This document shows, one piece after another, positions 1 to 5,967 of a DNA stretch of 30,063 bases. This stretch comes from a virus. Each line of letters opens with the position of its first letter. Position 1 is the stretch's first letter. Below the pieces are notes generated by a model. It ran no database searches, was not told the DNA's origin, and was given only the letters and a program-made list of their open reading frames with translations. The stretch lies in the IMG/VR virus record IMGVR_UViG_3300042502_000108, positions 1 through 30,063 of that record. One strand, written 5' to 3'. The position numbers and the translations under genes were made by a program.

Positions 1-27
1 AATGCTACTGGGAGTATCACTTTCTAA
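1..27 (+). CDS. 3' end of an upstream gene (partial)
   Basis: The first 27 bases read in frame 1 as NATGSITF followed by TAA at 25-27. This stop shares its last base with the ATG of the next gene (TAATG), the same one-base coupling seen at 1304, 12608 and 18024. Endings of the ATGSI(T/V)F kind are common in phage tail and fibre proteins, so this is probably the end of another adhesin or structural protein. Only eight residues are visible, so identity cannot be given. Confidence 0.5.
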   Translation, partial: NATGSITF

Positions 28-857
28 TGCCGCAATTTCCATCATCAAGAGGCGCTTCTGGTGTTTGGTCATTAAAAAAACACAGAAACTTTAGACTAGG
101 TGGTAATCTTCCTCCTGCGCTAGATGGCTCTACTGAAGCATTGGCTACACCGAGCGCTCTCTATTTGCGTAATGAACTTGGAATAACTACAAGCGGTAAC
201 TATTGGATAAAGCCAACAGGGTATAGTGGAGCGGCAGTCAGGCTTTGGTGTGATATGACAAACCTCGGTGGCGGTTGGGTTCTAATTGGGAAAGGTCGTC
301 AATCTTCCGATAATAGCGGTGGTTGGTTTGGTACGGAAAGTGAACTTACCGTTTCTGGGCTTCTGCAAGAGAATGCTTTTGCAGCTGGCATTTCTAAAGT
401 AAGTTCTTCATTTGTTAATTATTTAATGAATGGAACGGCTAGCGGATGGAAAAATTTTGACGGAGCAAACTATCTTGTAGTAAATAGAATCAGTAATGCA
501 ACAGATGGCTATTCTGGCATCGGAGATAGTTTTTATCATAAGATAACTAATCAATCAGCATTTGCGTGGGTTGATCAGTTTGGCTCTACCCCAACAGACG
601 GTGGGACTAATGCAGGGACAGGAGTTAATAGCCGTTATCCAAATATTTGGCTAGGGGGGACTCAAACATCCACAGATGTTTCTGGATTTCGTGATAATGA
701 TTTTGGTTCAGGAAACGGAACGGCAAGACTATTCACTTGGCACTGGAGTGGTCACGGGTCTTTTCATGGTTGGTCCTCTGGTTCAACAGAAACTCGTGGC
801 TTTCAGAATGGTTCCGAAGGTCACGCTCTTCAATTTGTCCAATTATGGACAAGATAG
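27..857 (+). CDS. Phage adhesin with intelectin/fibrinogen-like lectin domain
   Basis: A 276-residue protein, probably a tail-tip receptor-binding protein that recognises host surface glycans. The N-terminus carries a GVWSL motif (about residues 12-16) of the kind found near the start of many phage structural proteins. The fibrinogen-related signature follows: a Y-I-P stretch, then CDMTNLGGGWVLIG at residues 75-88. Near the C-terminus WSGHGSFHGW (W240 to W249) aligns without gaps to the human intelectin-1 segment that supplies the glycan-pocket aromatics W288 and Y297, and the protein ends in LWTR as intelectins end in LFYR. The start was chosen because ATG 27 overlaps the upstream stop and a GGGAG lies 12 bases before it; the frame is open to the window edge, so an earlier start is not fully excluded. 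The fold call is by motif only. Confidence 0.72.
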   Translation: MPQFPSSRGASGVWSLKKHRNFRLGGNLPPALDGSTEALATPSALYLRNELGITTSGNYWIKPTGYSGAAVRLWCDMTNLGGGWVLIGKGRQSSDNSGGWFGTESELTVSGLLQENAFAAGISKVSSSFVNYLMNGTASGWKNFDGANYLVVNRISNATDGYSGIGDSFYHKITNQSAFAWVDQFGSTPTDGGTNAGTGVNSRYPNIWLGGTQTSTDVSGFRDNDFGSGNGTARLFTWHWSGHGSFHGWSSGSTETRGFQNGSEGHALQFVQLWTR

Positions 858-893
858 TTTATAATCTAAGTGATAGACAAATTGACGGATTTT

Positions 894-902
894 TGATATC
901 AT
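894..902 (+). promoter_or_regulatory. Extended -10 promoter TGATATCAT
   Basis: TG-A-TATCAT fits the TGNTATNNT extended -10 pattern that recurs in this window. No -35 box is at proper distance: TTGACG at 882-887 is only 9 bases away. The predicted start near 909-911 gives a leader of about 25 bases containing AGGAG before ATG 936. It would drive the genes at 936-2701. Confidence 0.5.
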
Positions 903-935
903 AAGAGGATATTGCTAATATCCAGGAGAGCATGA

Positions 936-1304
936 ATGGCACATTTTGCTGAAATTAGTGAAGATAATACTGTACTAAGAGTTATTGTGGTATCTAATAA
1001 TGAATGTAAAGATAGCGCAGGAGATGAATCAGAGGCTGTAGGCGCTGAGTTCTGTCGCAATCTTTTGGGAGGTACTTGGAAACAAACATCCTATAACAGC
1101 AATATTCGTAAACAGTATGCAGGTGTTGGTTATTCTTATAATGAATTAGCTGATGTATTTATTACTCCTAGCCCTTTCCCATCTTGGGTTCTTAACGAAA
1201 CAACAACTAATTGGGATGCCCCTGTAGCAAAGCCAGTTGACGATAAGCTTTATATTTGGGATGAGGATACTATCTCATGGCTAGAGTCTGAGATTACTAT
1301 TTAA
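936..1304 (+). CDS. Conserved phage virion-associated protein of unknown function
   Basis: 122 residues, starting MAHFAEISEDNTVLRVIVVS. This N-terminus, together with the WKQTSYN..IRK.YAG.GY centre and the FPSWVLN..T..W.AP tail, is typical of a small protein seen repeatedly in marine and freshwater phage genomes beside tail-fibre genes. Its biochemical role is not known. No signal peptide or membrane segment is seen. Start: ATG 936 has AGGAG at 924-928, seven bases upstream; the ATG at 932 is in another frame and stops at once. The gene ends in TAATG, sharing one base with the tail-collar gene, so the two are probably translationally coupled. Its position between two adhesins suggests an accessory role in tail-fibre assembly or attachment; that is inference. 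Confidence 0.7.
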   Translation: MAHFAEISEDNTVLRVIVVSNNECKDSAGDESEAVGAEFCRNLLGGTWKQTSYNSNIRKQYAGVGYSYNELADVFITPSPFPSWVLNETTTNWDAPVAKPVDDKLYIWDEDTISWLESEITI

Positions 1305-2425
1305 TGGCTGCAATAGATTTTCCTAATTCACCAACTAATGGACAGGTCTATTCTGTTGCTGGAAAAAACTGGTTGTATAATGGTACAACTTGGACACTTG
1401 TAGCAGTAGCTGTAACTGCGGGTGTTTCCTCAGTGAATGGTAATACTGGCGTAGTGACAGGAATTGCTACAACTGACAGCCCAGCTTTTACAGGTACACC
1501 TACCGCACCTACTGCGGCGATAGGGACATCTAATACTCAAGTTGCGACTACAGCATTTGTTGCTTTTCAAGCTAGTCCTATTGGAATGATAACTGCTTTT
1601 GCTGGCGCTACTGCGCCTACTGGCTGGCAGTTGTGCTACGGACAAGCAATCAGTCGTACTACTTATGCAAGTTTGTTTACTGTACTAGGTACTACTTATG
1701 GTGCTGGTGATGGTTCAACAACTTTTAACATTCCCGACCTTAGAGGTCGCACGGTTGCTGGTGTTGATAACATGGGCGGTACTGATGCTGGTATTTTAAG
1801 TTCCGCAAATAATTTGGGAGAAAAGGTTGGTGCTGAAACTGTTACTTTAGCAACAACAGATATTCCTTCTCACGGGCATACCCCTACTGTTACAAATAAT
1901 GCAGTTACGAGTGGTGCTGGTTCTTCTCACGGTCACACCCCTACTGTTACAAATAATGCTGTTAATACTGGCAACCAATCTGCGGACCATTCACACACAT
2001 TTGGAACTGGTGGAGCAAGCGTTGACCACTCACACACAACCAATGGTGGTGGTGCGCATAGTCACACAATTGGCTTGAGAACTGGTGCCGCTACAAGCAC
2101 CCACACCAATACAAACGAAGCATCAGCGGGTGGTGGAACATACACTACAAGTACTAGTCCTATTTATGGAGTAGGCGACCATACTCACACAACTGGTGGT
2201 CATAGTGCCGACCACTCACACTCTGGAACTACTGCTGGCATGAATGTGAGTCATACTCACTCTGTAACAAGCAATGTCGCTGTCACCAACGCAACCGAAA
2301 GTGCTCACACTCACTCTGTAACAAGCAATGTTACTGTTACCAACGCAAACACTGGAGGTGGTGGTGCACACAACAACATGCAACCAACAATCGTGGTAAA
2401 CTATATTATCTTGGCAGGAGTATAA
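1304..2425 (+). CDS. Tail fibre with tail-collar domain and His-rich C-terminus
   Basis: 373 residues, likely a trimeric fibre tip. The N-terminus has the FPNSPTNGQVY..AGK.W.Y..TTW motif that begins many phage fibre proteins. Residues about 50-90 hold the fibre repeat SPAFTGTPTAPTAAIGTSN..VATTAFV. Residues about 92-150 form a phage tail-collar domain (PIGMITAFAGATAPTGW, then LCYGQAISRTTYA, then NIPDLRGR). The rest is rich in glycine, threonine and histidine with many H-x-H motifs (HGHT, HSHT, THTH). In T4 short-tail-fibre-like proteins such H-x-H pairs bind metal along the trimer axis. It ends with the family's N-M-Q-P-T-I-V-V-N-Y-I-I stretch. ATG 1304 shares one base with the preceding stop. 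Confidence 0.85.
   Translation: MAAIDFPNSPTNGQVYSVAGKNWLYNGTTWTLVAVAVTAGVSSVNGNTGVVTGIATTDSPAFTGTPTAPTAAIGTSNTQVATTAFVAFQASPIGMITAFAGATAPTGWQLCYGQAISRTTYASLFTVLGTTYGAGDGSTTFNIPDLRGRTVAGVDNMGGTDAGILSSANNLGEKVGAETVTLATTDIPSHGHTPTVTNNAVTSGAGSSHGHTPTVTNNAVNTGNQSADHSHTFGTGGASVDHSHTTNGGGAHSHTIGLRTGAATSTHTNTNEASAGGGTYTTSTSPIYGVGDHTHTTGGHSADHSHSGTTAGMNVSHTHSVTSNVAVTNATESAHTHSVTSNVTVTNANTGGGGAHNNMQPTIVVNYIILAGV
1880..1959 (+). repeat. Direct repeat pair inside the collar fibre gene
   Basis: A 23-base unit beginning ACCCCTACTGTTACAAATAA occurs at 1880-1902 and again at 1937-1959, a period of 57 bases (19 codons). It encodes TPTVTNNAV repeats between histidine motifs, so it is in-frame protein repetition. 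Confidence 0.85.
2255..2331 (+). repeat. Second direct repeat pair inside the collar fibre gene
   Basis: A 23-base unit beginning ACTCACTCTGTAACAAGCAA occurs at 2255-2277 and 2309-2331, a period of 54 bases (18 codons), encoding THSVTSNV repeats. Near-identity at the DNA level suggests recent duplication or gene conversion. Confidence 0.85.
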
Positions 2426-2428
2426 TTT

Positions 2429-2701
2429 ATGGAAATTTTTGGTTTGAATATTGATGAAGAAGATCCTTTATGTGATGGTTTTATAAGTTACGCAAATGAT
2501 CCGTCATCTGCCAGTGATGAAACTATTCTCGCTGCCGTGCGTTTTCATCGCAACCACCTTTTGTTAAATTCTGATTGGACTCAAATAGAGGATAGCACTG
2601 CCGATAAAACAGCATGGGCTGCTTATCGTCAACAACTTAGGGATTTGCCAGTAGAAGATGTTGATCCCAGAACGATTGTTTTCCCAACTCCACCCGAATA
2701 G
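2429..2701 (+). CDS. Tail fibre assembly chaperone-like protein
   Basis: 90 residues. The pattern R..RN.LL..SDWTQ followed by K.AWAAYRQQLRDLP and a proline-rich V.P.PPE end is the signature of the small phage tail assembly chaperone family (Phage_tail_APC type) usually encoded right after a tail fibre, where it helps the fibre fold or attach. Here it follows the collar fibre by three bases, the expected partner position. Start: ATG 2429 with AGGAG at 2416-2420, eight bases upstream and inside the end of the fibre gene, so the two are co-translated. It is the last gene of the adhesion cassette; a non-coding gap of about 120 bases follows. Confidence 0.75.
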   Translation: MEIFGLNIDEEDPLCDGFISYANDPSSASDETILAAVRFHRNHLLLNSDWTQIEDSTADKTAWAAYRQQLRDLPVEDVDPRTIVFPTPPE

Positions 2702-2712
2702 GTAACAGATAG

Positions 2713-2737
2713 GGCTTAACTATATGGCTTTAACTAT
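2713..2737 (+). repeat. Short imperfect direct repeat in the intergenic gap
   Basis: GGCTTAACTAT (2713-2723) and GGCTTTAACTAT (2726-2737) are near-identical copies 13 bases apart. They lie in the gap between the adhesion cassette and the neck genes. A regulatory role is possible, but nothing else supports one. Confidence 0.4.
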
Positions 2738-2779
2738 TTTCAAATAATGGGGTTCTTATATTTCTTAAGCTCTTTAGAC

Positions 2780-2796
2780 ATTCTAAGGCTTAGAAT
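2780..2796. promoter_or_regulatory. 17-bp palindrome, possible operator
   Basis: ATTCTAAGGCTTAGAAT is a perfect inverted repeat with 8-base arms around one central G. It lies nine bases before the extended -10 at 2805, across the -35 region, where a bound repressor or activator would act. There is no T-run after it, so a terminator is unlikely. Confidence 0.5.
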
Positions 2797-2804
2797 ACCT
2801 TCTC

Positions 2805-2813
2805 TGATATAAT
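2805..2813 (+). promoter_or_regulatory. Extended -10 promoter TGATATAAT
   Basis: A consensus TATAAT (2808-2813) preceded by TG-A. There is no recognisable -35 at 16-18 bases. Eight bases separate the box from ATG 2822, which has no Shine-Dalgarno, so transcription would start at or next to the start codon. It would drive the neck-gene block. Confidence 0.65.
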
Positions 2814-2821
2814 TGACTATT

Positions 2822-3748
2822 ATGGATGATGTAAAAATTGATACAAGTAAGACGCTAACTTTAACGCTACCTGCCGACCCAACTTCAAATGCGGTCTCTG
2901 CAAGTTTATATCATGAATTCGGAACTCTCGTAAGCGGTCCAACGGCAGCAACCAGGTCTTCGGCAGGTGTTTATACCATTACTTATGGGCAACAGGCATC
3001 TGGACACTATATCTTAAATTCGGCGGGTAAGTACCGTGCTGATTTTACATATACTGTATCTGGCACTTCCTATACCAAATCTCAATATATAAATGTCTAC
3101 ACGCCTTATATCACGGCTGACACCTTCTTTGAGGACCATCCCGAACTGGAAGATGACTGGTATGACAAGTTTGATAAAATGGAAAAGAAAGTAAGAAATA
3201 TCATTAACACATTCTGTGGTCAGGGATTTGAACACTACCCAAACAAGTCTATTGAGATATCTGGGACAGGGAAGAATACTTTACATCTTCCATACCCAAT
3301 TAATACTTTGCGTAAAGTTACGATGAATAGTGGGACTAGTGACCAAGAAGTTTTACATGACTATGAAGATGTAACAGTAAACAATATTGAAAAAGCTAAA
3401 GAACCTCATAGATTCGGGTCAACATATTATCTTCAATTCAGAAGATCAACTTTAGATAGTGTGAATGTTGCTCTGTTAACAAACAAATTTTATCCAAGAG
3501 ATGCGTATCTGATTGAAGGTGATTTTGGTTGGCAGTTTGTACCAAATAATATTGAGCAAGCAGCCGATTTATTACTAGAAGATATGATGAATGATGATTC
3601 TGAATTTAGAAGGCATGGTATCCATAGAGTGGATATGGACACTATTGAGTATTTCACTAACACTAATTTCTTTGAAACAACAGGTAATATTGATGCCGAT
3701 ATTTTACTCATGGATTATACATTATTTATCATGGACTACATTGTCTGA
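2822..3748 (+). CDS. Head-tail adaptor (connector) with Ig-like N-terminal domain
   Basis: 308 residues. About residues 1-95 are beta-rich and Ig-like (KTLTLTLPAD, then SAGKYRADFTYTVSG). The remainder resembles gp6/gp15-type head-tail connector proteins: a helical start (TFFEDHPELEDDWYDKFDKM) and the diagnostic GDFGW..VP.NIEQAADLLLEDM segment, which in this family packs into the ring below the portal. Location directly ahead of head-closure and tail-terminator genes supports this. Start: ATG 2822 was preferred to TTG 2813 because TTG 2813 overlaps the TATAAT box and would lie upstream of the predicted transcript start. Neither has a Shine-Dalgarno, which fits a leaderless message. The stop shares one base with the next gene (TGATG). 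The Ig-like fusion is unusual for an adaptor. Confidence 0.68.
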   Translation: MDDVKIDTSKTLTLTLPADPTSNAVSASLYHEFGTLVSGPTAATRSSAGVYTITYGQQASGHYILNSAGKYRADFTYTVSGTSYTKSQYINVYTPYITADTFFEDHPELEDDWYDKFDKMEKKVRNIINTFCGQGFEHYPNKSIEISGTGKNTLHLPYPINTLRKVTMNSGTSDQEVLHDYEDVTVNNIEKAKEPHRFGSTYYLQFRRSTLDSVNVALLTNKFYPRDAYLIEGDFGWQFVPNNIEQAADLLLEDMMNDDSEFRRHGIHRVDMDTIEYFTNTNFFETTGNIDADILLMDYTLFIMDYIV

Positions 3749-4122
3749 TGTCTAATGGAGTTTATTTAAAACTTTCGCATGAAATTGATGTCTATGTTAA
3801 GACATCAACTACAAATGCAGCAGGGCAAAGAGCTGTGACTTATTCAAAGTCAGGAACAATCAAAGCAAGGTACCAAGCTATTTCTTCGGATAGAAGAACA
3901 TTCCCTTATGTTGATAACATTGATGAAATTGAATTCTATATTTCCTACAAGGATTTACAATACGCATCTTATAGTAACCGCATCCAGAATGTGGTTGACC
4001 GCTACGGCAATGTGATTGAAGCTGGTCCTGTTGAGATTATTAATATCCATAAACAAACTGGGTTGAATGGTAAAGTAAGGCAAGTCCTTCTAACTTGCAG
4101 GAAGGTGGTTGAGAATGCTTAG
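3748..4122 (+). CDS. Head closure / head-tail joining protein
   Basis: 124 residues. The pattern EIDVYVKTSTTNAAGQRAVTYSKSGTIKARYQAIS matches the head-tail joining (SPP1 gp16-like, Phage_H_T_join) family: a short beta-barrel protein that forms the ring sealing the packaged head and docking the tail. The size is typical. It overlaps the adaptor stop by one base (TGATG) and is overlapped by the next gene by eight bases, so the neck genes are translated as a coupled string in the order adaptor, closure, tail completion, terminator that is common in siphoviruses. Family membership rests on pattern and synteny; sequence similarity in this family is weak. Confidence 0.65.
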   Translation: MSNGVYLKLSHEIDVYVKTSTTNAAGQRAVTYSKSGTIKARYQAISSDRRTFPYVDNIDEIEFYISYKDLQYASYSNRIQNVVDRYGNVIEAGPVEIINIHKQTGLNGKVRQVLLTCRKVVENA

Positions 4123-4633
4123 TATTCAAATAAGTAAATCAGCTTCATTGCAATTAGAAACGGCTGCTCTTTATTATTCTATATTTCCGATCAGAGTGCA
4201 GGCTGCACAAAGAGAAGCACTTGAATCATCAAAAGGGAAACTCAAAGATGCATTTAAGTCTGTTGGTGCGGCTGCTAAATATTTAGAATACGATTTAATT
4301 CCGTATGGTGTAACTGGTATGAGATTAAAGATCAGACCACCTGAGAAAGCAGAGACTGGTGAGTATGGGCGTAATACGCAAATTGGTGCATCTATTTTGT
4401 TAACAGGTAGAAAAGGTAAAGCAAAAATTCAGGCTAGGAATGGTGGTGTTATGGCAACAAGACCAGGTTGGTCGGGTGGAAGTCGTATGTTCTTTTATGA
4501 AGCTAGACTTGTTGCTATTAAATCTAAGAAAGAACAGCTCAGGCAAATTGCAAAAGCTGTCATCTTAAAACAGATTTCTGCTGCTCTTACAAAGCAAGGC
4601 TTCGGCGTAAGAGGCGGAGTAAGAGGAGCTTAG
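4115..4633 (+). CDS. Neck / tail-completion protein (HK97 gp10-like position)
   Basis: 172 residues, basic and rich in K, R, A and G, ending in a glycine/arginine tail (GVRGGVRGA). It sits between the head-closure and tail-terminator genes, the position of HK97 gp10-type neck proteins, and has their usual plan of a long N-terminal helix (about residues 20-50, REALESSKGKLKDAFK), a beta-rich core and a C-terminal helix (KKEQLRQIAKAVILKQ). No diagnostic motif is visible, so synteny carries the call. Start: ATG 4115 has AGGAAGG about nine bases upstream; a TTG at 4109 in frame is possible but less likely. The start lies inside the end of the previous gene. Confidence 0.55.
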   Translation: MLSIQISKSASLQLETAALYYSIFPIRVQAAQREALESSKGKLKDAFKSVGAAAKYLEYDLIPYGVTGMRLKIRPPEKAETGEYGRNTQIGASILLTGRKGKAKIQARNGGVMATRPGWSGGSRMFFYEARLVAIKSKKEQLRQIAKAVILKQISAALTKQGFGVRGGVRGA

Positions 4634-4635
4634 TT

Positions 4636-5046
4636 ATGCCAATTAGTGTCTATGATATAAACACATTTTTAAAAGCCGATGCAACGCTAACAAGCATTGC
4701 TGGGAAAGTAATGAACTTCTTTCCAGTCCTCGGTTACGGAACGGAAACACCTCCATTTGTAATCTATTATTATAACCCTGCAATCCCATCAGTGGAGTCA
4801 TATTGGAATCGTTATGACGCAATTCGTTATTCTATATACGATAGCAATGTGGATAGATTGTTCCAAATTTCGGAAAGAATTATTTATTTACTTGGTCGGG
4901 GCGATCAGATACAAGGAACTGTCCCAAGCGCAAATGTGAGAGTTGTTTCATCACAATTAGTAGGTTCAGGGCTTTCAGAGCCTCTTGAAAAAGAAGGCTG
5001 GTATCAAATGGATCTTGATTTTTCCGTATTCTCGGTTAGTCTGTAG
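4636..5046 (+). CDS. Tail terminator protein
   Basis: 136 residues. Starting with a short helix (VYDINTFLKADATLTSIAG), followed by a P-P-F-V-I-Y-Y-Y strand, a helix (DRLFQISERIIYLLGRG) and a C-terminal strand with E-G-W-Y-Q-M-D-L-D-F, it has the layout of tail terminator proteins (lambda gpU / DUF3168-like). These cap the tail tube and join it to the head. It is the last gene before the tail tube protein apart from one small orphan, the expected place. The start is ATG 4636, two bases after the previous stop, with GGAGC at 4626-4630. Motif evidence is moderate, synteny good. Confidence 0.62.
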   Translation: MPISVYDINTFLKADATLTSIAGKVMNFFPVLGYGTETPPFVIYYYNPAIPSVESYWNRYDAIRYSIYDSNVDRLFQISERIIYLLGRGDQIQGTVPSANVRVVSSQLVGSGLSEPLEKEGWYQMDLDFSVFSVSL

Positions 5047-5054
5047 CTAATTTG

Positions 5055-5063
5055 TGGTATCAT
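5055..5063 (+). promoter_or_regulatory. Extended -10 promoter TGGTATCAT
   Basis: TG-G-TATCAT lies in the 25-base gap after the tail terminator gene. Eight bases (AAAAGGAT) separate it from ATG 5072. AAGGA is only one base from the ATG, too close to work as a normal Shine-Dalgarno, so the message is probably leaderless. It would drive the small gene at 5072 and possibly the tail tube gene. Confidence 0.55.
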
Positions 5064-5071
5064 AAAAGGAT

Positions 5072-5266
5072 ATGAAGTATACTGTAATTACATACATCGG
5101 CAAAACCCCAGGGTATGCCGTAAAATTAGGAAAAGATCTTTATGATTTTGAGTGGCAAAAAGGCGTAGGAATAGGTCGCCGCTCTAATGAAATAAAATTA
5201 GATAACGCTATTAAGATTTCTAAATGGCGAGATCGCAAGGGTAAAAAAATTTTTATCCTTGAGTAA
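5072..5266 (+). CDS. Small basic protein of unknown function
   Basis: 64 residues, rich in lysine, isoleucine and aromatic residues (MKYTVITYIGKTPGYAVKLG...), with no signal peptide, membrane segment or cysteine motif. It is predicted to be strongly basic, mainly at the C-terminal half (KISKWRDRKGKKIFILE). It is not recognised. It interrupts an otherwise standard order between tail terminator and tail tube gene and has an extended -10 box eight bases before its ATG. The next gene begins 15 bases after its stop with its own strong ribosome site. It could be a small virion, regulatory or host-takeover protein; the sequence does not decide. Confidence 0.6.
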   Translation: MKYTVITYIGKTPGYAVKLGKDLYDFEWQKGVGIGRRSNEIKLDNAIKISKWRDRKGKKIFILE

Positions 5267-5281
5267 TAGGAGGAAAATAAA

Positions 5282-5860
5282 ATGGCAGTAACAACTTCCA
5301 ATATCGTAGTTGGTGAGGCAACAGTTAAAACTGGTCTTTCTAACATCACGATGACAAACGCAGATTTTGATAGCTTGACAGATGTAGGCGCAACCCAAGG
5401 TGGTCTTGAGATTTCGTGGGAACCAGATATGGTTGACATTGAAATTGACCAGTACGGCGATGCTGCACGAGTCATTCAGTCAAAGGTTAAAGTTATGGTT
5501 AAGACAACTCTTGCTGAGGGTACATTAAAGAACCTCGCAATGGCTTGGAACTACGATAATACAATTGGTGGAGATGCTCTTAAGGCAAACACCACAGCAG
5601 CTAACACAACAACATTCCATTTCGGTGCACAAAGCGTGAACCCTTTTGAGTATGCGTTGCAAGTAACTGGTCAAGCACCTGGCTCAACAGCCTCAGTGAC
5701 GAAGACTCGTAAGTTCAACACAAAGAGAGCAATCTCAATGACAACTTCAATGATTGCAATGAAAAGAGCAGAAGCTACCGTATTTGAAACTTCATTCCGT
5801 ATTTTGCCAGTAACTGGTGATTCGGGTTATGAGTACGGCAAAATCATTGACCAAATCTAA
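5282..5860 (+). CDS. Major tail tube protein
   Basis: 192 residues. It starts MAVTTSNIVVGEATVK and has the layout of siphovirus tail tube proteins: an N-terminal strand region, a 'DVGATQGGLEISWEPDMVDIEIDQ' type loop marking the tube beta-sandwich (about residues 37-60), a glycine/threonine-rich outer region and a C-terminal strand ending FRILPVTGDSGYEYGKIIDQI. It forms the hexameric rings of the tail tube. Start: ATG 5282 with a strong AGGAGG at 5269-5274, as expected for an abundant protein. A stem-loop terminator follows at 5888-5934. It sits directly before the tail chaperone genes and the tape measure, the conserved order. Confidence 0.82.
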   Translation: MAVTTSNIVVGEATVKTGLSNITMTNADFDSLTDVGATQGGLEISWEPDMVDIEIDQYGDAARVIQSKVKVMVKTTLAEGTLKNLAMAWNYDNTIGGDALKANTTAANTTTFHFGAQSVNPFEYALQVTGQAPGSTASVTKTRKFNTKRAISMTTSMIAMKRAEATVFETSFRILPVTGDSGYEYGKIIDQI

Positions 5861-5887
5861 TTTAAACCAATAAATTATTTGTACTAG

Positions 5888-5934
5888 GGAAACTCCCAAG
5901 GATCGGTATGATATACTGAAACTTGGGAGTTTTC
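5888..5934 (+). terminator. Long stem-loop after the tail tube gene, probable terminator
   Basis: AAACTCCCAAG (5890-5900) pairs perfectly with CTTGGGAGTTT (5922-5932), extended by one G-T wobble and one G-C pair to about 13 base pairs; the loop is 21 bases. The 3' side ends in TTTTC, a weak T-run. It would end or reduce transcription of the tail tube gene. The loop contains an extended -10 promoter, listed separately. Confidence 0.7.
5909..5917 (+). promoter_or_regulatory. Extended -10 promoter TGATATACT inside the terminator loop
   Basis: TG-A-TATACT lies wholly inside the loop of the preceding stem-loop. The predicted start near 5924-5926 falls in the 3' arm, so the new transcript lacks the 5' arm and cannot form the terminator. 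It would give the tail chaperone genes their own message, with a leader of about 43 bases that contains AAGGAG. Confidence 0.55.
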
Positions 5935-5967
5935 TATATCCCCAATATGAAACAAGGAGCAATACAA

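Noticed and set aside
882-887. TTGACG as a -35 for the promoter at 894
   Set aside because: The spacer to TATCAT is only nine bases, far below the required 16-18.
858-931. tRNA or small RNA gene in the intergenic gaps (also checked 2702-2821, 5861-5967, 19689-19756)
   Set aside because: No cloverleaf, T-loop (GTTC) pattern or CCA end was found; the gaps hold promoter boxes, palindromes or a stem-loop only.
1860-2380. CRISPR-like regular repeats
   Set aside because: The repeats are in-frame, encode His/Thr-rich fibre protein, and have only two copies each with related, not unique, spacers.
2421-2426. TATAAT before the fibre chaperone gene as a leaderless promoter
   Set aside because: Only two bases separate it from ATG 2429, too few, and a normal AGGAG site is present.
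2813-2821. TTG start at 2813 for the adaptor gene
   Set aside because: It overlaps the TATAAT box and would lie upstream of the predicted transcript start; ATG 2822 fits better.
5923-5967. Earlier TTG (5923) or ATG (5947) start for the tail chaperone
   Set aside because: The TTG lies in the 3' arm of the stem-loop and neither has a ribosome site; ATG 5968 has AAGGAG eight bases upstream.
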